Below are positions 59,304 to 62,406 of a DNA stretch of 62,406 nt, piece after piece. Made by a program: the position numbers and the translations under genes. The stretch is from Methanomassiliicoccus luminyensis B10 (GTDB lineage: Archaea; Thermoplasmatota; Thermoplasmata; Methanomassiliicoccales; Methanomassiliicoccaceae). The notes under the pieces are model-generated. The model was not told the DNA's origin and made no database searches. It saw only the letters and a program-made list of their open reading frames with translations. Location of the stretch: the NCBI RefSeq assembly GCF_000308215.1, contig NZ_CAJE01000019.1, forward strand, positions 1 through 62,406, in the 5' to 3' direction. Every line of letters begins with the position of its first letter. Position 1 is the first letter of the stretch.

Positions 59304-59426
59304 ATGCGCACCCGGTACCTGCATGATCTCTACGTCTACGCGCTCGGTTCGATGATCTACATGGACGTCATCCTGGTAGCGCTCATCTTCATGTACGGCG
59401 CCTTCGGCACCTGGGAGCCCCGGTGA
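59304..59426 (+). CDS. Possible small membrane peptide, 40 residues
   Basis: Reads MRTRYLHDLYVYALGSMIYM and then a hydrophobic helix with V-I-L-V-A-L-I-F-M-Y-G. It stops 2 bp before the end of the convergent cbiO. The composition is that of a real single-TM peptide, but there is no homologue I can name and the ribosome-binding site is weak. Confidence 0.4.
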   Translation: MRTRYLHDLYVYALGSMIYMDVILVALIFMYGAFGTWEPR

Positions 59427-59428
59427 CG

Positions 59429-60742
59429 TCAGGTGCGGGTCCCCTTGGCGGCCTCTTTCACCAGGCCGCTGACCTCGTGCCGCTCCTGCTGGGGAAGTTC
59501 GGCCGCGCCCTCTTTCTTTGCCGGCGATGACGACAGGTGGTTGCAGAACAGGACGTTGACCCTCTTCCCAGACTTCTGCTCCAGCTTGGACAGGTGCGAG
59601 CCTACCAGCGATATCAGGGTGGTGTCGGTGTACAGGACGTAGTGCTTCCCCAGGCTCAGCTGCAGGAGGGCGTTCTCCAGGGCGTGGAAGGGATTGTGCA
59701 CGTCGATCTTGCCCTCGCGGACCAGGCGGCGGGCCTTGGCCCCGTACGCTCCGGAGGAGTGGTGGAGGCCGTTCATCCGGACCGCCAGTGAGCGGACCTG
59801 CTCGGGGTAGCCGGGGTCCTCCACATCCACCACGTACAGGGTCCCCACCGGCGGGGGCGCCACCGTGGCGCTGGGGTCCAGGTCGGCCCTCTCCCCCGGC
59901 CGCCCCTCCAGGGGGAAGCACTTCAGGGCCAGCTCGGTAAGGCTGCGGGGGAACGGCATCTCCGGCCTCCCGGTGCGGTAGTAGGATTGTTGGTTCATCC
60001 TCACCACGAAGGGCGGGACGATGCGGAGCTTGTCCACCAGCTCGTGGCGGTCGAACAGCTCCTCCGGCGTTCCGGCGAACATCAGCTCACCCTTGGACAT
60101 CACCATGGCCTCGTCGGCCCACTCGTAGGCCGTCTCGATGTCATGGGTGGACATTATCATGGTCATCCCGCGATGGTTCAGCTCATCGGACAGTTCGATG
60201 AGCTCGTGGACCATCTCCGAGTCCAGGCCGGCGGTCGGCTCATCCATTATGAGGACCTTGGGCCTCATGGCCAGCGCCCCGGCCAGGGACACCCTCTTCC
60301 TCTGTCCGAAGGACAGCTGCTGGGTCGGACGCTGTCGCAGGTCCTCCATCCCCACCAGGTGCAGCGCCTCGTCGATGCGCTTCTCCACCTCGTTCCGGTC
60401 CAGACGTAGGTTCATGGGCCCGAACGCCACGTCCTCCTCCACGGTGGTGGAGAAGATCTGGTCATCAGGGTTCTGCAGCACCATGGCCACCTGCTCGCGC
60501 AGAGAGGCGAGGCTCTTCTGGTCGTACTTTATGGGGGAGTCCTCGAACCATACCTCCCCTCCCTTGGGCTTGAGGATGCCGTTGAAGTGCAGGAATAGAG
60601 TGGACTTGCCCGCGCCGTTGGGCCCGAGGAGCACCAGCTTCCTCCCTGCCCCGATCTCCATGGTGATGTTCTTGAGGGCGGCGACCCCGTTGGGGTAGTT
60701 GAAGGTGAGGCCCTTGGTGCTGAGCACTGTTCGGCGGTCCAT
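59429..60742 (-). CDS. cbiO: Cobalt ECF transporter ATPase CbiO with C-terminal extension
   Basis: A 437-residue protein. The ABC ATPase (1-240) has Walker A L-G-P-N-G-A-G-K-S-T near 39, Q loop V-L-Q-N-P-D-D, signature L-S-F-G-Q-R-K-R and Walker B V-L-I-M-D-E-P-T-A-G-L-D. It energises CbiMNQ for Co2+ uptake into corrinoid synthesis. Residues about 265-437 form an extra domain (with G-T-L-Y-V-V-D-V-E-D-P-G-Y, A-Y-G-A-K-A-R-R-L-V-R-E-G-K, V-L-Y-T-D-T-T-L) that standard CbiO lacks. I cannot name it. Confidence 0.93.
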   Translation of the reverse strand: MDRRTVLSTKGLTFNYPNGVAALKNITMEIGAGRKLVLLGPNGAGKSTLFLHFNGILKPKGGEVWFEDSPIKYDQKSLASLREQVAMVLQNPDDQIFSTTVEEDVAFGPMNLRLDRNEVEKRIDEALHLVGMEDLRQRPTQQLSFGQRKRVSLAGALAMRPKVLIMDEPTAGLDSEMVHELIELSDELNHRGMTMIMSTHDIETAYEWADEAMVMSKGELMFAGTPEELFDRHELVDKLRIVPPFVVRMNQQSYYRTGRPEMPFPRSLTELALKCFPLEGRPGERADLDPSATVAPPPVGTLYVVDVEDPGYPEQVRSLAVRMNGLHHSSGAYGAKARRLVREGKIDVHNPFHALENALLQLSLGKHYVLYTDTTLISLVGSHLSKLEQKSGKRVNVLFCNHLSSSPAKKEGAAELPQQERHEVSGLVKEAAKGTRT

Positions 60743-60746
60743 GATA

Positions 60747-61544
60747 TCACAGTCTGAACATCGCGGTGAGGGACGAAAGGTCTACTAATAGTATGTTCGC
60801 GACGTACATAATGGCGAACATCCCGGCCGAGACGATGACCCACTTGGCGGTGATGCCGGCGGGGGGCCGGTAGCAGTGGAACTCCCCCCGGAAGCTCCGG
60901 CAGTTCAGGGCGACCTGGGAGCGGTCCGCTACGTCCAGGGAGCGGGTGAACATACCCACCGACATCCTGGCGGTGGTGCGGAACTTGTTCTTGAGGCCCC
61001 GCAGGCCCAGGCGGCACTCCGCGGCCACGTACATGGTCTCCAGCTGCTCCAGCAGCAGGAAGGAGTACCGGTACACCAGGACAATGAGCTCGACGATCTC
61101 CTTGGGCAGCCGCAGCTGGCGGAGGGCGTTGGCCAGGTGGGGTATCGGCGTGGAGGTGGCGAAGAACAGCATCACCGTCACGCCGGCGACGGCGCGCATG
61201 AACACCATGAGGGCCAGGTCCACCCCCTGCTGGGAGAAGTTCAAGGTGAACAGCCCCAGGTCCAGCGCCCATTTTGTATCCCCCGCCGTCACCAGCGCGA
61301 TGACGAACGCCCCGATGAAGAAGATCAGGAAGCCCTCCAGCAGCGCGAGGGCGATCACCCGGGGGAACCGCAGCTTGGTGGAGGCGAACAGCAGGCCGAA
61401 GCCTATCAGGAAAATGAAAATTGGTATGGCGATGGACGAGGCTGCCAGCGACGACACCAGGAGCGCGATCGCCAGGACAAGCTTGCCCAGGGGCGACCAG
61501 TCCCGGAACGGCGAGGCGTAGGCGATCTCGTCCATCGCGAACAT
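60747..61544 (-). CDS. cbiQ: Cobalt ECF transporter permease CbiQ
   Basis: A 265-residue T component with about five to six membrane helices. The cytoplasmic coupling region has Y-V-A-A-E-C-R-L-G-L-R-G near 172, related to the EcfT A-R-G coupling motifs. A second segment is S-L-D-V-A-D-R-S-Q-V-A-L-N-C-R-S-F-R-G-E-F near 200. It connects the CbiM substrate unit to the CbiO ATPase. It starts 4 bp from cbiN's stop, in one operon. Confidence 0.93.
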   Translation of the reverse strand: MFAMDEIAYASPFRDWSPLGKLVLAIALLVSSLAASSIAIPIFIFLIGFGLLFASTKLRFPRVIALALLEGFLIFFIGAFVIALVTAGDTKWALDLGLFTLNFSQQGVDLALMVFMRAVAGVTVMLFFATSTPIPHLANALRQLRLPKEIVELIVLVYRYSFLLLEQLETMYVAAECRLGLRGLKNKFRTTARMSVGMFTRSLDVADRSQVALNCRSFRGEFHCYRPPAGITAKWVIVSAGMFAIMYVANILLVDLSSLTAMFRL

Positions 61545-61548
61545 GTCT

Positions 61549-61905
61549 TCACGCGTTCCCAGGCTTGTTCTCGGAGAGTTCCTGCTGGCCCGCCTTGGCC
61601 GGTGCGGCGCTCGCCGCGCCCAAGGACTTCGGGGCGGCCCTCTTGCCCCTCTCGTAGCCGATGAAGTAGCCGATGATGACCGCGCCTATGGCGGCCTGCA
61701 GGGCGAACAGCAGGGAGGCGGTCTCGGCGGGAGGCTCCCAGATATTGGAGAACCAGGGCTCATAGTCAGGGTCGATCTCGGCGATCTTGTCCCCGCCCTC
61801 ACCGTCGGCCCCTCCGAACTCGCTCCCCGGATTGAGGACGAAGGCCAGGACGCAGATGCCCGCGATCAGCGCGAACCCGATGGCATAGTTGATGCGAGAG
61901 TCCAT
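61549..61905 (-). CDS. cbiN: Cobalt transport protein CbiN
   Basis: A 118-residue protein with two membrane helices (about 8-24 and 63-83). The loop has S-E-F-G-G-A-D-G-E-G-G near 28, and D-P-D-Y-E-P-W-F near 45, and S-L-L-F-A-L-Q-A-A-I-G-A follows near 64. These match CbiN, which assists metal loading of CbiM. The C-terminus is a short Ala/Lys tail. Between cbiM and cbiQ in the standard order. Confidence 0.92.
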   Translation of the reverse strand: MDSRINYAIGFALIAGICVLAFVLNPGSEFGGADGEGGDKIAEIDPDYEPWFSNIWEPPAETASLLFALQAAIGAVIIGYFIGYERGKRAAPKSLGAASAAPAKAGQQELSENKPGNA

Positions 61906-61909
61906 GCGA

Positions 61910-62406
61910 TCACGCCCCCGCCACGACTTCGGTGTCCTTCTTCTTGAAGAAGAGCTTGCCCTCCAGCAGGTCCGGCCTGGTCTTGGACAGGTAATCGAAG
62001 AACATGACCATCAATATGCCCTCCGCCACGGCCAGGGGGATCTGGGTGATGGCGAACACCTCGAGGAAGGTGACCAGCGAGGTGATCACGCTCCCGGCGG
62101 TGGGGTAGGCCAGGGCGAGCTGTATCGCCGTGACTACGTAGGTCACCAGGTTGGCGAGCGATGCCGTCACGGCAACGGTGGGCACCAGGCCGATCTTGGC
62201 CTTCTGCATGACCTTGAACACACCGTACGCCACTGCCGGCCCGGCGATGCCCATGGAGAATATGTTGGCCCCCAGGGTGGTCAGGCCCCCGTGCGCTAGG
62301 AGGATGGCCTGGAAGATCAGGACTATCGTTGACAGAACCGAGGTTATGGCCACGCCGTACAGCATGGTGGAGGCCCCCGTCCCGGTGGGATGGGATGAGG
62401 AGCCGG
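61910..62406 (-). CDS. cbiM: Cobalt ECF transporter substrate-binding CbiM, partial (5' end outside window)
   Basis: The last 165 or so residues of CbiM. The frame stays open to the window edge with S-S-S-H-P-T-G-T-G-A-S-T before the first in-frame ATG (62365), so that ATG is internal. Helices at L-S-T-I-V-L-I-F-Q-A-I-L-L-A-H-G-G and A-V-A-E-G-I-L-M-V-M fit the family. The N-terminal metal-binding M-H-x motif lies outside the window. It starts the cbiMNQO operon. Confidence 0.93.
   Translation of the reverse strand, partial: GSSSHPTGTGASTMLYGVAITSVLSTIVLIFQAILLAHGGLTTLGANIFSMGIAGPAVAYGVFKVMQKAKIGLVPTVAVTASLANLVTYVVTAIQLALAYPTAGSVITSLVTFLEVFAITQIPLAVAEGILMVMFFDYLSKTRPDLLEGKLFFKKKDTEVVAGA

Overview
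The window is archaeal chromosome, most likely from the Thermoplasmata/Methanomassiliicoccales line of methanogens; this is an inference, since no marker was searched. The signs are an RpoK gene next to ribosomal protein S2, a euryarchaeal RPA plus RPA-associated protein pair, TATA boxes with many near-leaderless starts, a HypE, a LeuCD pair, a CbiMNQO cobalt importer, bacterio-opsin-activator type HTH and RHDxxN-type histidine kinases. The host background is GC-rich, with short AT-rich promoter islands.

Host left arm (1-44.4 kb). Two VTT/DedA-like membrane paralogues (22-1084), an unknown protein and the RPA operon (2020-4259) are followed by a PadR/HAAS regulator pair with a visible operator. 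Next come a zinc-ribbon membrane protein, a MEMO-family protein, rpsB with a short rpoK, a 7TM sensor kinase, leuD/leuC and AMP-forming acetyl-CoA synthetase. After a run of small hypotheticals come a CDF transporter with three C-terminal domains, and a cluster of GCS2-type ligase, Cys-cluster protein, two class II glutamine amidotransferases and a degenerate aminoglycoside-phosphotransferase-like protein. Further on are a response-regulator/kinase hybrid, a membrane winged-helix regulator, pirin, MutM, a metallo-beta-lactamase-fold protein, PEBP, PHP, a phospholipase D-type synthase, a K+ channel, a glycoside hydrolase, a BASS transporter, tRNA-Arg(UCG), HNH, HypE, a VIT1/CCC1-like protein and a methyltransferase.

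Integrated element (44478-58264, about 13.8 kb). It sits in the 3' end of tRNA-Val(UAC), bounded by a 21-bp direct repeat. It carries a tyrosine integrase by the tRNA, two micro-operons of tiny overlapping genes and a divergent winged-helix regulator with palindromic operator-like sites. It also has an AT-rich intergenic region with four 15-bp iterons between perfect palindromes, and a coupled five-gene operon. That operon encodes, in order, a small membrane protein, a 654-residue secreted and membrane-anchored protein, a second membrane protein, a soluble helical protein and a P-loop ATPase. The order and topology resemble the virion module of pleomorphic enveloped archaeal viruses (pleolipovirus type). 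The best reading is a provirus of that style, unusual in its host and in having no recognisable replication protein.

Host right arm (58.3-62.4 kb): a trans-aconitate-methyltransferase-like gene, a possible 40-residue membrane peptide, and cbiO-cbiQ-cbiN-cbiM on the minus strand, with cbiM running off the end of the window.

All function calls are from reading translated sequence; no database search was made.
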